64,000 nt of DNA from Bathynomus jamesi (GCA_023014485.1 JAJOZX010012267.1:40547-104546), one strand, 5' to 3'. Shown: positions 44,313 to 57,148, counted from the stretch's first letter. Program-made: numbers and translations. Notes: generated by a model from the letters alone, not told the origin.

Positions 44313-44716
44313 ATTTACAGTTGGAATGCGTTGAAGTTAATACTTTTTTTATAGTATTTAAACGAGATTATTTGATTATGATTCACCATAACGCGGTTTT
44401 GTAAACCTTTTTTAGGGGTGCGTGGGGGTGAGGGACGAAATGTTTAGTTAATTCTGACGGATGTACAAAAAGTTGGGACGCGCAGTAGCACTTTGTGATT
44501 CCTTTTTATTGCCATAAGTTCTGGAATATGTCTATAAAGCGGAGCGGAGACGTGATAAACGCTCGGACGTTTTTAAGTCGTTGTCTGATCCGACAACTTC
44601 GTTAATCTTCTTCGCTATAATCTCCGTTGTCTCTTTATTGGCACTATAAACTAAATTTTGACAAAACTTCTGATACAGACTACATCAGCGATTGGTTATA
44701 TATATATATATATATA

Positions 44717-44753
<37 letters not shown>

Positions 44754-45167
44754 TTGTTATAAGAATTGGTCAATATGGGTATTTGTTGTTAATGTTCAAA
44801 CAGATTTTGTAACGAATTATCACACACACACACACACACACACACACCACACATATATATATATATATATTTTTTTTTTTAAGTTTGGGAAGAACCGATT
44901 TGCCTCTATTTAAAAGGGCATATCTCGGCGGAAAAACAAACAAAAAGTGAGAGCAAAGACAGAGGAAAAAGAAAGGGTGGAGGGGACAGTCGAAGTGGAA
45001 AAAGACCAAGGATGACAAGGACTGCAGGGTCGAGCCCCATCATCCTTGGGTGCTAGGGCCGGGAGGGCGCACGTGAAACCTCCAGGAACAAGCACGTACA
45101 AACGAGCACAAAGAGCACTCAAGAGCACGAGCTTAGAACCCCTTGCGGGGTTATATATATATATATA

Positions 45168-45205
<38 letters not shown>

Positions 45206-45215
45206 TATATATATA
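44313..45215. other. Microsatellites and anonymous sequence
   Basis: (TA)n(TTA)n at 44,697-44,755, (CA)n at 44,821-44,848, (TA)n at 44,853-44,870 and interrupted (TA)n at 45,151-45,215. A GC-richer patch at 45,020-45,150 has no recognised function. Confidence 0.7.
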
Positions 45216-46483
45216 CAGGGCGTCCCCAAAAAATGTATACACACTTTAAATAATTATAAAGGCAGTGTTTATTAAAATACATTTCATTTTCAAAATGTAA
45301 TAGAATCTACAGACATTATTTAATTGTTTTGTCAACGCCTGTTTTCAAACTGACGTCCGTTCTGGTCCAGGCACTGCTGATAACGCGAAGCAATGGAATC
45401 GCAAACATCACGAAACATTTCGTTTGGTATTTGTGTGCATTCTCGTTCAATGGCTGCTCTCAATTCAGCGACTGTTGCAGGTTTTATAGCGTAGACTTTG
45501 TCTTTTAAGTATCCCCATAAAAAAAAGTCGTGGTGTGAGGTCTGGTGAACGCGGAGGGTATTCTACGAAACCCCTTCGTCCAATCCACCTGTTTGGCAAG
45601 ATCTCATCAAGGTAGGATCTAACATCGCGATGGTAGTGTGGGGGTGCCCCATCTTGCTGAAAATAAAACTCCTCATCTTCAAAGTCCTCTCTAATGCTTG
45701 GCATGACAGACTGTCGCAGCAAGTTCAAGTAAACGGGACCAGTCACAGTAGCGTCAAAGAAGAGTGGTCCAATTAATCCTCTTGATGATAAGCCGCACCA
45801 CACTGTAACTCCTGGTAAATTAACATGATGTTCCACCATAACATGCGGATTCTCAGGTCCCCAGTAGGTGCAATTGTGGCGGTTAATTGAACCATTTAAT
45901 TTAAATTTAGCCTCATCACTCCACACAATCTTTGTTGGAAAGTGTGCATCTTCTACACATCGTGCCAAGTACCACTCGCAATACTCCACTCTTCGGTCCG
46001 GATCATCTTCATTAATAGCATGGACTAATCTTGGAATGTAACTTTTCCATTGACAGCGCTTCAAAATGCGTTGGACAGACTATTTTGAAATTCCTACCTC
46101 ACGACTCGCTTGCCGCACAGATTTTCTTGGACTTTGGTGATACGTTTCCAGTACTCTTTCTTGCTTTGTGGGGCTTGTCGATGTCCGTGGTCTTCCGGAA
46201 CGCTTCTTGTGGACATTCTGAACAGTTCCATCGGCTTCAAACTTATCTCTAATTCGAGTGATGGTAAGTCGCGTTGGTGGATCTGTTTGAAACTCCCTCC
46301 TAAACTGTCTTTGCACTTCAACTGCGTTTTCACACTTCCAGTAGCATTTTAGAATGAATTTCCTTTGTTCAAAGCTTAGTCTGGCTGCCATTATTAATTC
46401 TAATGGGTTTAACCTGGAAAGAAAGAAACATCAATTGAGCTATCAGCTGTTAAAGTGTGTATACATTTTTTTGGGACGCCCTG
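45216..46483 (-). mobile_element. Near-complete mariner-like element (1.27 kb)
   Basis: Inverted ends CAGGGCGTCCCAAAAAAATG (the right end; the left end differs by a base or two), in TA microsatellites. It contains a full-length transposase gene disrupted by one nonsense codon and one frameshift. A second member starts at 63,866 at the right window edge. Confidence 0.93.
45332..46391 (-). pseudogene. Full-length mariner transposase with one stop and one frameshift
   Basis: It starts MAARLSFEQRKFILKCYWKC, a helix-turn-helix DNA-binding domain of the DUF4817 type that runs to RKSVRQASREVGISK (about residue 104). There a TAG (46,080-46,082) interrupts, and the same frame continues [18 protein letters not shown]. 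The catalytic triad is D in [15 protein letters not shown] in [16 protein letters not shown] and D in RSPDLTP, with 36 residues between the last two. A 1-base shift in a T run near 45,523 breaks the frame, after which [33 protein letters not shown] and QNGRQFENRR complete a normal C-terminus. About 353 codons, the usual family length. Confidence 0.9.
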
Positions 46484-48065
46484 TATATATATCAGAACCG
46501 TTCGGAATACCGACTCGCCCAAAACCACACGCATAAAAAAACTGACTGCAGGCGGTTCTGAGCTTCCAATTAAACTCCAGATTAGAGTGATAGCTTACAC
46601 AAAACGGAGCAAAGTTTCTTTCAGAAGATCTCTAAAGTTATGGTAAAATTTCTCTTTGTATAATTTTCTTATATCCGGAACTGTATCATAATTATTTCCG
46701 TTATTTATGTTGCGCGTGCACAGTCCACTTCCCGCTCACGACTTTTATAAGGGATACATTGTTGGAACAATGGACCATCTAACGTGATGTGGTCCTCAAA
46801 GTTGAGTTCGGCCTTGGTCAGGGTGGGGGGAGACATCCGAGTGAAGTAGGTCTAATTATTATAACTAGAATTTTATAACCAAATCAATGAAGGAGCGGAT
46901 GGAAACACACAAGTTACTTAAATGGTCTTCTTTCACTCAAACTGTTTTATTGACGAAATTTTCAAAGAGGGTTAGAGATACTGTCGAGGTTCACTAAATT
47001 TGGATTAAATGTCTTTGGCAGAAATCTAAGAGCCTCTGACTCTGCTAAGGGTCAGAGTTAAGTAGAAGGTTCGAGCTCCTTAGACAAGAGCTAAGGCGGG
47101 AATTTACGGGGAAAGAAGTTCGACCTCCTTGGTCTCAGGCAGGAATGAATTAATTTACAATACAAAAATAATTAATTCTTAGTTGGAGAACTAAATAATG
47201 TTAGTAGTAAGCTAAACTTAATCAAGACAACAGAATTTCAAATTAAAAAACGTAATTACATAAGAAAAAAGGAATGATTTTGCAAAGTGTACATTCTTGT
47301 GTGGCGACCTAATTTCGGGGTTGTACATTGATTACATTCGCATTAAGCTATTAGAGCTAATTAGAGTTTCATTAAAGTACAGTCAGTTAGTTAATTTTAA
47401 GTTTTATCAAATTTGTAATGATATAGCTGACACTTAAGTAATCTACACAATTTATATAATGTAGGAGAGTTATTTGTTGTTCTGTAATTTAAAGGGAATT
47501 AATAACTATGCTATATATTTTTAGTTAACTATAGTGACTATTATTGTAGGATTTAATTCGGTTGTCAGGGTCGTATAAGGAAGGCGGATTAGAAGCATAA
47601 CGCATAAAGAACATGGGCAACATACATACAACATAACACACGTAATAATGTTATGAGTTACTAGCAAAGCAAGAGAGAAGGTTTCAGACTTAGAAGCTCG
47701 CTTTTGAAGATGTCATAGGAATGCGAGCACTCGCATCAGCACCAACGAGAATCTTGCCAGAGGTAAATGGCTCAGCTTCTTAAGAAGAACAAGCCGCCGA
47801 TGCGGTAGATGTACACATGAACGTAATTACATGTACGGACATATACATGAACAGACAGACAGACATGCATGTAAGCAGAGAGTACACATACGTCGGGGAG
47901 TGCGTTGTGTACGTAAACTGGATAAATACAAATAGACATGGACTGATATGTTAACAGGGCATAGGTAGGTAATAGGTAGATGACGGACGAAATAAATGAA
48001 TATATAATTCAAGAATAATGGTAAAAAAAGAGTAATTTACCTTGTAGCTGAAATTAACAATTAAA
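46484..48065. other. Long anonymous stretch
   Basis: AT-rich with some moderate-GC patches (46,700-46,850, 47,020-47,160). No coding domain, RNA gene, clear LTR or inverted ends recognised. Confidence 0.65.
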
Positions 48066-49320
48066 TACGGTAGAGTTACAAGGAGTTACAAGGAAAAGAA
48101 GTACCTCAAAAGGTCTTGCGGCCCATACCGAGGAGGTACCAATGGCAACGGGTGCCAGGGAAAATTTTGTAAAAGTTTATTTTTCTTTCAACTATCCTAG
48201 CAGTAGTAGAAAACTGGATAGAAAAGTAGAAGGCTCTCTCCCCACCCTCCGCTCCCTCCCTGCCAGAGGCAGGTACGGAAAAAGGTTGAAGAAAATACCT
48301 TGACCCTGGAAAAGTAGCCAAGGAAATTTTACAGGAAAGTGGAGAATATATAAATAGCTCTATATTTAGTTTGCTCACAGAGACACCGTGCAAGCGATCT
48401 CCTGCAGAGTCCTCTCATGCTTTAGTCTTAAACTATGAGAGCATTCAGTACTTTGTCCAGCCTATTTTTAAACACATTTACACTTTGACCGGAAACAACC
48501 TCTGAGGGAAGCTGGTTCCAGATATTAACTATTTTATAGGAAAAGAAATTTCCGCAGACTGAGTCCTGAGGTCCTAAATGTCTTTACACACTCAAATAGT
48601 GTGCAAGATTTCTTCTACCCTTTTCTTGAACTGATCCACAGAGGAACTGTTCACAACTTCCGAAGGTAACCTGTTCCATGTGTCACAGATCTTATACGTA
48701 AAGTAATTCCCACACACACTAGTCCTAAACCGTTTCAAATCCAACTTCCAACCATTGTTGCGAGTTGGGTTATCATTTAAACTAAACATACTTCTAAAAT
48801 CGACATCGTTGAACCCGCGTAAGAGCTTGAAAACCTCGATTAGTTGACCGCGCAGCCTCCGAGTTTCAAGCGAAAACAAGTTCAGGGCGCGTAACCGTCG
48901 ATTGTAGACCATATGCCTAACGGAAGGGATTAACTTTGTGGCCCTCGCCTGCACTCGCTCCAGCCTCTCAATATCTTTCCTGAGGTGGGCGACCAGAACT
49001 GCACAGCATACTCCAGGTGCGGCCGAACAAGGGAATTGTACAGTGAGAGCACAATCTCCTTGTTCCGAAACTGAAATTGCCTCCTGATATACCCCAATAG
49101 TTTCTGGGCTTTCTTTTCCACCTCTACACACTGTTTCGTAAACTTAAGATCGCTGCTAATTAGCACACCCAAGTCCTTTTCTAAATCAGTCACCTCGATA
49201 TTACTACCCAACATCGAGTAGTCCGACTTGGGATTGGCGTAGCCAATGTGCATTACTTTGCATTTACCCAAGTTAAACGGCATTTGCCATTTTTCGGACC
49301 ACTCTCCTATCCTACCTAGG
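48066..49320 (-). mobile_element. CR1-like LINE 3' half, same subfamily as 42.75-43.9 kb
   Basis: From the right, the frame reads MPFNLGKCKVMHIGYANPKS, VTDLEKDLGVLISSDLKFTK, FRNKEIVLSLYNSLVRPHLE and YAVQFWSP. After a shift near 48,980 come RLERVQARATKLIPSVRHMV, DFRSMFSLNDNPTRNNGWKL and a final block to ILHTI (48,592). The 5' part, including the RT core, is lost at the (GA)n tract. Between 48,400 and 48,590 is a further C-terminal fragment (VNIWNQLPSEVVSGQSVNVF), and 48,066-48,400 is the 3' UTR shared with the 43.5-kb copy. Confidence 0.82.
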
Positions 49321-49855
<535 letters not shown>

Positions 49856-51640
49856 CAAAAGCCCCCCCCCCCCCGAGAATAAGAGCCAAAATCAAGGTCC
49901 AGAGTTTTCGAGATGCCTGGACACTGCGTTTGAAAGATTGAAGGTCATAGACAGGAGGAAAGATGGACTGAGGAAGATTGTTCCAGAGTTGACCGGTTGA
50001 GTAGATGAAAGATTGAAAATACCGATTAACATTTGCATTAGAGAGTTGGACAGGAAAGGAACGAGAGTTTGTCGAAAGTCTGGTGCTGCGTACTCCTTAA
50101 AGGAGGAGGCATGCAGTTAGAGTTCAGAAGAGCAGTGTCTGTTATAATAGCGATAGTAAAGAGAGAGTAAGGCAACATTGCGGCGAAGAGAGAGAGACTG
50201 AAGACAGTCGGTAAGAGGCGGGGAAGTGATTAGACGAAAAGCCTTTGATTCCACCCTGTCAAGTCGGGATGTGTGGGTTGATCCACCCGACACATGAGAA
50301 GTGTACTCCATATATGGGCGAACAAGGCACCTGTTCAGAGAGAGCAACTGAATGGGGTTGAAGAAATTGCAGAGGCGGTACAGCAGAAAGATCAAAGGTC
50401 AGTTGTACAATTTAGCAGTCCTACGCGAAGCATGGACTGACTGTTAAGAGAGACGCGAAGCGGGTGGAGAAATGAAGAGTGGAATCATCGGCATAGGAGT
50501 GGATAAGACAGGAAGTGCGACTTATTAGATCATTGATAAATAAAAAGAAAAGAGTGGGTGACAGGACAGAACTCTGAGGGACACCACTGTTAATAACTTT
50601 AGGAGAAGAACAGTGGCCATCTACAACCGCAGCTATAGATAGATCGGCCAGAAAGGAAATTAGAGATGAAGGCACATATAGAAGGATAGAAACCGAAGGA
50701 GAGCAGTTTGGAAATTAAAGACTTGCTCCAAACTCTATCAAAAACTTTTGATATGTGAAGCGGAATGACAAAAGTTTTACCGAAATCTCGAAAGAAGGCT
50801 GATCAAGAGTCAGAGAGATATGCAAGAAGATCGTCAGTAGAGCGTCCCTTGCTGAACCCATACTGACGATCTAAAAGGAGAGTGTGAGAAGAGAGGTGTT
50901 TAAGAATCTTCATATTAAGGATAGAGTCAAAAACTTTAGAAAGGCAAGAAATCAAAGCAATTGGATGATAGTTGGAGGGTTGAGAGCAGTCATCCTTCTA
51001 TGGGACAGATCGAATAAAAGCAAACATGCAGCATGAAGGAAAAGTACCAGATGAAAGACAAAAACGAGGGTGTTTGCCTCGGCAGGGAGTCCGCACAGAA
51101 GCACAGTTCTTGAAAAATAACTGGAGGAACACTATCAGGACTGTACGCCTTCCTAGAGTTGAGCCCAGATAGGGCAGAAAGAACATCTTTGGAAGAGATT
51201 CTAAGTTCAGACATAATAAAGTCAGAGGGAGGAGGAGATGGAGGCGAAAGTTTAAGCGAAGAGATGAAAAGACGAAAACACGGCAATTGAGCTGTCGGAA
51301 TGGAAAAGAGGAGGGAAAGAAGAGGAAGTAAAGTTGTTGAAGAGGTTCTTAGCTAGATGTCAGAAAGAGCGAAAAGAATTAGAACTGGATAGGTTTTCAC
51401 ATTTTCGTCTGATGAAAGAATTTTTGACGAGTCGAAAAACAGATTTTGCGCGATTCCGGGCATAAATATAAGCTGAGTGAGAGTTAGGAGTTGGATGGCG
51501 ACAGTACCTTCTGAAAGCCTCCTTTCTGTTGCGGATAGCATTAGAACAAGTAAAGTTAAACCAAGGTTGTTTTTGTATTAGTAGTAGCAATAGAATGTGG
51601 AATGCACGCCTCCATGCCCGAGAGAATCACCTCCGTGATA
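49856..51640 (-). mobile_element. Jockey/CR1-superfamily LINE (YADD type), RT pseudogene
   Basis: Read on the minus strand from 51,640: a linker (YDAERITEVILSGMEACIPH, QPWFNFTCSNAIRNRKEAFR), then RT blocks LSGLNSRKAYSPDSVPPVIF, NYHPIALISCLSKVFDSILN, DRQYGFSKGRSTDDLLAYLS, GVPQSSVLSPTLFFLFINDL and catalytic SYADDSTLHFST. Then RCLVRPYMEYTSHVSGGSTH and a C-terminal LWNNLPQSIFPPVYDL, LQSFKRSVQ and LALILGGGG. Several frameshifts and stops separate the blocks. The C run at about 49,863-49,874 is within the last codons. The endonuclease is missing. Confidence 0.82.
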
Positions 51641-52154
51641 CGCTCAGCATCATATACAGTTGATAAAATTTAGGGATGGACAGTTGGATACAAGATAACA
51701 ATTAAATCTAATCGATTCCATAACAGATGGAAAATATGCTGATGGAAGCGTAAAACAATCCAAACCATTGATTGTCTTGTTTGTGCTTTGAAGGAATTAA
51801 ATTAAGGAACATTCGCTTCTTTGAACGAACTTCCAATGGCACAAACATTGGTACCGTCCGAACATGGGAACATGAGTTGATCTCATGGTTGTGACATTTA
51901 TATATACAGTAAATATAAGTAGTTATTTATAATAACCACGTTACAGATAGCTAAACTTTGAATACACAGCCCGAAGATAGTATAAATGTAGACCGTATAA
52001 CCACAGTAGCGCAGATAAACATTATAATTCTAAAGGCACATGGAACAGGTTTAAATATTTTACTGGCATAAGTAATGAGATGGAGAACATCATTGTGTAA
52101 CATCATTTCAGTTGTTCGGGAGCTCGCCTGTAATGCGTCTCATTTGACTTTAAT
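51641..52154. other. Anonymous non-coding stretch
   Basis: No domains, RNA genes or inverted ends seen. Confidence 0.6.
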
Positions 52155-52634
52155 AACACTGACTGGTCAACAACGTTTTTGTCAGAGATATTTTTACTTG
52201 AACTACAGTATATGTAATTTTTTACGTTGATTACTACGGAAATGAAAACAGAATTTTTCTGTCATCCGCAATTTTAGAGTGAACACGAATTTACATTATT
52301 TAGGATTTGAATCAGAATAGGAAGGGGGCAGGGTCTACCCCTTACTCCTCTGCTTATAAGTTGCTGTTGCTTATAAGTTGTTGACTTTCATTTGTCAGTT
52401 ACTCACATGATTTCGCTCAGTGAACGTTTTAGGTGAGTTCAATATGCATTTTCTACTTTGATATTGCTATTACGTCTACAAATTTGTGCAAATTTCATTT
52501 TCGATTCACTCAATATTGGTGGATGATAGACAAATTTTGAGGTCATTTTTTTAACTCGGCGGTAAAAAACCTATAAGATCCACCCATTTTTGGTCATGTG
52601 ACAAAAAAAAAAATTCTTTTTTGTCATCCAGTGT
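52155..52634. mobile_element. Possible non-autonomous relative of the 59.6-kb transposon
   Basis: The left end contains ACTGGTCAACAACGTTTTTG, almost identical to the left end of the element at 59,573. The right end, inverted, is ACACTGGATGACAAAAAAG. About 480 bp with no coding capacity. The terminal match is short and boundaries are approximate. Confidence 0.45.
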
Positions 52635-53407
52635 AATCAGTCAAGAAGGCCAGGAATGTGCACAGTGCTAAGGCCAACTAATGCAGCCCGTTGCGCTAAC
52701 TCATGTATTATTACTTCCAGCATCAATAAGAGTCGAACCCTCGATCTCAGTGTCTGTTTGGAAAAGATCAAATAATTTGTAGAAATGTACTTCAACGAAA
52801 TTAAATAATAATAATTATAATTACTACTAATAATAATTATAATTAATAATAATGATAATAATTATAATTACTACTACTAATAATAATAATTATAATTACT
52901 TGTACTAATAATAATAATTATAATAATAATAATAATAATGGAAAGAACAACAAACCCCAGAAAATAATTTTTTGTGTCGGTGATATTAATAACATTAATA
53001 GAGTGATGAATTCTGCAATGTGACCCCCTGTTTCCCCTCTATTCCGGAGAACTTCAAAGGCGAAGGAATTGGAAGACGAGACGCCGGAATTTAATATGGT
53101 TTTTATTTTTTGTACCAGAGTCGAGTTGTTTTCAACATTTTTTATCGATTTATATTCTGTGTTTATCCACATTTCTATCCGAATTTATCCACATTCTTAC
53201 CCGTATTTGTTCACTGCGTCCGGCCTCATATGAGTCCACCGCGATGGAAAGGGAAAGTTTTGTCCGATATGTCATTAGAGGGGAAATTAAAGACTCATTT
53301 TGAAGGGAAAAATCATTTATTCACCTTAATTCTGAGAGACGGAAAGAGACGTGTCAAAAGATTTCAAAAAGAGGTAAAACGATGTAACAGAGGAGAATTG
53401 GGGTAGT
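52635..53407. other. AAT-rich microsatellite and anonymous sequence
   Basis: An AAT/AATT-rich tract lies at about 52,805-52,940. A B-box-like GGGTTCGACTC on the minus strand near 52,735 has no matching A box at the right spacing. The frame at 53,110-53,406 is unrecognised. Confidence 0.6.
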
Positions 53408-53536
53408 GGGGTTTGAACCACGGGTCGCTACATCAGCTGAACACAGAGGAAAGTCACCCATCCAACTATTCGACAGACCCAACGTCGCTTAACTATTGAT
53501 TTACGGGAAGAGGTGTTACGACATGGCCACGACGTA

Positions 53537-53541
<5 letters not shown>
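53408..53541 (-). repeat. 5S-rRNA-derived SINE, copy 4
   Basis: The minus strand reads CGTGGCCATGTCGTAACACC, AGTTAAGCGACGTTGGGTCT, AGTTGGATGGGTGACTTTCC, GATGTAGCGACC and GTGGTTCAAACCCCACTACC. A well-kept 5S-like head. Confidence 0.68.
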
Positions 53542-53575
<34 letters not shown>

Positions 53576-53713
53576 GAAATCAGTAGGAAGAGTAAGGTGG
53601 CATCCAGACGGCGACAGATCGTGTTTGAACGTGTCTGAGCGTGAAATTCGTTCGGAATGTGCCAAAATAAAATAGAGTAGAAAGTTTCAAATTTTTTTTA
53701 CATCTTTCTTTAT
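53542..53713. other. (TA)n and short anonymous stretch between two SINEs
   Basis: TA tract 53,542-53,573, then 140 bp of unrecognised sequence. Confidence 0.7.
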
Positions 53714-53890
53714 CGTGGCTATGTTGTGCTTAGTGAGGTTAAACGATATTCGGTCTGTTTATTAGTTCGATGGGTGACTTTCCTCTGCATTCGAATGATG
53801 TAGTGGCTCGTGGTTCGCATCCCATGTTAAGCGGTAGGTCTCTTCTGTTTGGGTTAACGATATCCCCTCGACGTGACATCTATTGACAAG
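53714..53890 (+). repeat. 5S-rRNA-derived SINE, copy 5
   Basis: cgtggctatgttgtgc, GAGGTTAAACGATATTCGGT, TTAGTTCGATGGGTGAC, GATGTAGTGGC, then the 3' module GTGGTTCGCATCCCATGTTA. It faces away from copy 4. Confidence 0.65.
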
Positions 53891-54559
53891 CTTTTTCATA
53901 TATTGTTAGGCTTAGGCCGTGTCCCTTTGTTACGTTAGTTTATCACAGTGTCGAACGTATCCCTTTTTTGTTATACAGAGAAAAATATTTTTTTGGGGAA
54001 AAGTTTCGTTTTTAGACAGTAAAATTTTTGGTTCGCGTTACAAAACGAGTTCGTTATAATTCGTTAGAGTATCCGATTTTTTGAACAACACTGTTGCTAT
54101 TGATGAAGTTACTTTGTTGCTTGGAAAAAAAAAGCGGATCCAACAAACCGATCTTTTAAGAGGATTCTTGTTTTATTCGAAGAATATGATGCGTCTAGCT
54201 TAGAACAATTCCAGATGAGCCTGGAGTACCTGGGTATGTGAAGTGAAGAGCGCAAGAAACCAACTCTTTACTTCACCAGGTCAACTCAAAGGAGGGACAA
54301 CAAGCCTGACCTCCGTGAAATGAGGAATCATCGCACGGAACATCTGAAAGGTTGAAAAGTATACGTACTACACCAATCATCGCGGAAATCATTTGATCCA
54401 TACAAACATTGATTCACTGAACGTATTTTGCTGTTTAAAAAAATTATTTTTCTCTGTGTATACGAGTGTGACTGGGTGGGTGTTCGTTAGTACGGAAGCC
54501 AAGTAGAGCATTTAAAGATAAGAGTCTCTCTCTTTAAATGTTAATAATGTATTGCCATA
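53891..54559. other. Anonymous non-coding stretch
   Basis: No recognisable gene or repeat end. Confidence 0.55.
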
Positions 54560-55360
54560 ATTAGTTCAGATATTATTTCGTATCTTCTGCATTTCTCAAT
54601 CGATTTTGTTTTTATATTATTCATAAGGCTAAAGCCACGCTCGCAATCAGCACTTTAAGCTTGATACGTTGCACATACTGTACGTATATCCACCAGCTGT
54701 GAAACTACATTGTACTATTCTGCATTTTGTAAAGTGAAATTCACCATTTCCTGAAATGTTTTCAATGACTGTTTCAATCTTCTGTGCAATTAAGTACTTG
54801 TATTGGCTAAAAATAAACTCCATCTTATTCTCCATTATGTTTTGTCCAGAAGAATTTACTTGACCAATGATCAGGATTTCTTGGTATTTTCTACTGGTAT
54901 ACTGTATTCTCTTCTTAGTGCAAAACTCATAGCTGATATGTTGTGATACAAAAGAAGCAAAGTCGAAAGCGACAATTCATTTAGTTAATATTTTGGGACC
55001 CTTTTTTTCCGGATGATCACTTAGTAGGGATATGAATATGTCAGAAAGGGTTCTCCCTCGAATGGTTCATCTCTCGCGCATGATGCAGTTATATATTTTT
55101 CACTGTGTTGCTCCAGAAGACTGTCTCGCCTAGATACTGTCCTTTAATCCCGCGGATCTTGGCCCGGGCTAACTGGACAGGTTCGATTGTTGTTAAACAG
55201 CTCTTCTGAAAACATTTGCGCAATTCTGCTAGCTCACACAGAGTATCATTTAATGGCTTACTCCAGTTGGCAACTGGGGTCATTGTTCTCTGGTTTTTCA
55301 TGCTCAAAATATTTAAGAATCTTCTTCGAATACGGATAACTGTACAAGCCATTAGTAAGC
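54560..55360 (-). pseudogene. hAT-like (zinc-finger type) C-terminal fragment
   Basis: On the minus strand: WSKPLNDTLCELAELRKCFQ, EPVQLARAKIRGIKGQYLG, ITASCARDEPFEGEPFLTYS; after stops KYQEILIIGQVNSSGQ; and at the end SADCERGFSLMNNIKTKSIE. The 'ADCERGFS.MN.IK' string resembles the hAT C-terminal dimerisation motif in vertebrate- and arthropod-type zinc-finger transposase relatives. It is broken by several stops and shifts. The assignment rests mainly on the last motif. Confidence 0.5.
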
Positions 55361-56380
55361 AATGGGTCGTCATGGTAAAGAGGTGTCTACAGATCTTAAG
55401 AGATGTTATTGCTTCACATGAGTCTGCAAAGAGTTATAGGAAGTAAAGAAAAGAACGTGGAAGCCCATTTACGACGGTTGCTGCAGTTAGAAAGAAATGG
55501 AAAGGCTTTGGAACAATCAAAACTCTACCAAGGTGTGGATGACCTTGCAAGATTTCAGAACATACAGCCAGACGGATTTATAAACTGGCTACTGCTAATC
55601 CACGAGTGACTGCAGGTGATATTTGGCAAACATTAAGGCTAAGATCGATGTCCATCCCTCTACTGTACATCCTACTTTGAGAAAGAATGGTCTGCATGGA
55701 AAATTTGCACGAAGAAGACCTCTGCTACGAAAAGCGCGCAAAGAAGCTCGTTTAAAGTACGCCAAAGATCATCAAAATGATGGATTTTCATTCTGGAAGA
55801 AAGTTCTTTGGACAGACGAGACCAAAATTAAATTATTGGAAAACAACGAGCAACGGTATGTTTTGCAAAAATCAAATACTGCATTTGAGGAAAAAAACAT
55901 CCTTTGTATGGTTAAAATGGTGGTGGTAGTTTGTTTCTTTGGGGATGCTTTAGTTGTTCTTGTCCAGGAAAGCTTGTTGTCGTCAATGGAATCTTGAATT
56001 CGAAGAAATATCAGAAAATTTTAGAAGAAAATGTATTGCCTTTAGTTCGGGAGTTGCGAATGGATCGCACTTGGGTGCTGCAAAAAGATAATAATTCAAA
56101 ACATAAAAGCAAGAGCACCTTGAAATGGCCCCAGTAAAAGAATTTCAAGTTTCTCGAGTGGCCCAGTCAAAGTTCAGATCTCAATTTAATCGAGAATTTA
56201 TGGTTTGATCTGAAGAAAGCTGTCCGCAAGAGAAACCCTTCGAATCTGAATGAATTGCAACAATTTTCTTTAGAAGAATGGGCCAAAATTTCTAGTGAGA
56301 AATGTCGAAACCTTGTAGAAAAATACCCAAACCGAATCATTGAAGTCATTCAAGCAAAAGGTGTACACACAAAGTATTAA
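55361..56380 (+). pseudogene. Tc1-like transposase pseudogene (DD34E)
   Basis: Fragments in order: MGRHGKEVSTDLKR, TTVAAVRKKWKGFGTIKTLP (paired-like helix-turn-helix), IYKLATANPRVTAGDIWQTL, RPLLRKARKEARLKYAKDHQ, catalytic D in VLWTDETKIKLLENN, second D in WVLQKDNNSKHKSK, and SSDLNLIENLWFDLKKAVRK with the catalytic E. Exactly 34 positions lie between the second D and the E, counting one in-frame stop (TAA near 56,135). At least three frameshifts. The C-terminus ends GVHTKY. Terminal repeats were not identified. Confidence 0.87.
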
Positions 56381-56469
56381 ATGACTTTGTAAATAAATGT
56401 ACCGTACGAAAACTTTTTCATTTTAGCATTTTTTTTCCTTCAAATTCTTTGATGTTCTTCAATCTACAT

Positions 56470-56755
56470 CATATGAGGCCTCCGGAGTAGGAGTGACGAA
56501 GCCGCCATATGTTCGAAAATGTGTTTTCTGTATCACCATTTTCTTCGTCTTTGTCTATGCAGTGTATAATTTCAGAGGAATTAGTGACGAAGTATCGGTA
56601 AGTGTGTATTATTCACTGCATAGACCAGTGGTACTCATTGCGCGGCTCGTGATGGCCTAAGTGGCCGTTCTCGATGCATGGAATGAGAGAGAGAGAAATT
56701 TGGATATATTCAATTTATATAGGATCGTCATCACAAAAGAACAGCTGATATATAT

Positions 56756-56803
<48 letters not shown>

Positions 56804-56830
56804 AATTATATTAATATATATATTTATATA

Positions 56831-56883
<53 letters not shown>

Positions 56884-57044
56884 TGTGCGGCTCTCTCAGT
56901 GTGTATGTTCTGAAGAAGTGGCTCCCTTAAAAAACTTAGTGAAAAACACTGGTATAGACCAAGGCCAGAAGAAAATGGTGATACAGAAAACAGATTTTCG
57001 AACATATGGCGGCTTCGTCACTCCTACTCCGGAGGTCTCGTATG
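56470..57044. mobile_element. Element with ~90-bp inverted ends, host of a hAT MITE
   Basis: CATATGAGGCCTCCGGAGTA at the left and its near-inverse at the right. The similarity continues ~90 bp inward through 'gtgacgaagccgccatatgt' and 'ctgtatcaccattttcttc'. No coding sequence. The class is unclear. Confidence 0.72.
56626..56951. mobile_element. hAT MITE nested in the long-TIR element
   Basis: The left end is CAGTGGTACTCATTGCGCGG. The right end inverted is CAGTGTTTTTCACTAAG. GCATAGAC (56,618-56,625) and GTATAGAC (56,952-56,959) form an 8-bp duplication with one mismatch. Much of the interior is (TA)n (56,750-56,881). Confidence 0.75.
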
Positions 57045-57148
57045 TTGGAGTTGAACTATGCATAGTATAAAAGATAAAGACGAATACAACTAAAATATTT
57101 CTCTGTACGAATACTTATGAGCGCCACTATATATACTGTATATATACA

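Noticed and set aside
48106..48393. Frame MHGVSVSKLNIELF conserved between 43.5 and 48.1 kb
   Set aside because: Conservation reflects two copies of a LINE 3' UTR; no protein family is recognised and the frame is outside the LINE ORF.
54647..54835. Independent small host gene
   Set aside because: It lies in register with other hAT-like fragments on the same strand and ends at a hAT-type C-terminal motif.
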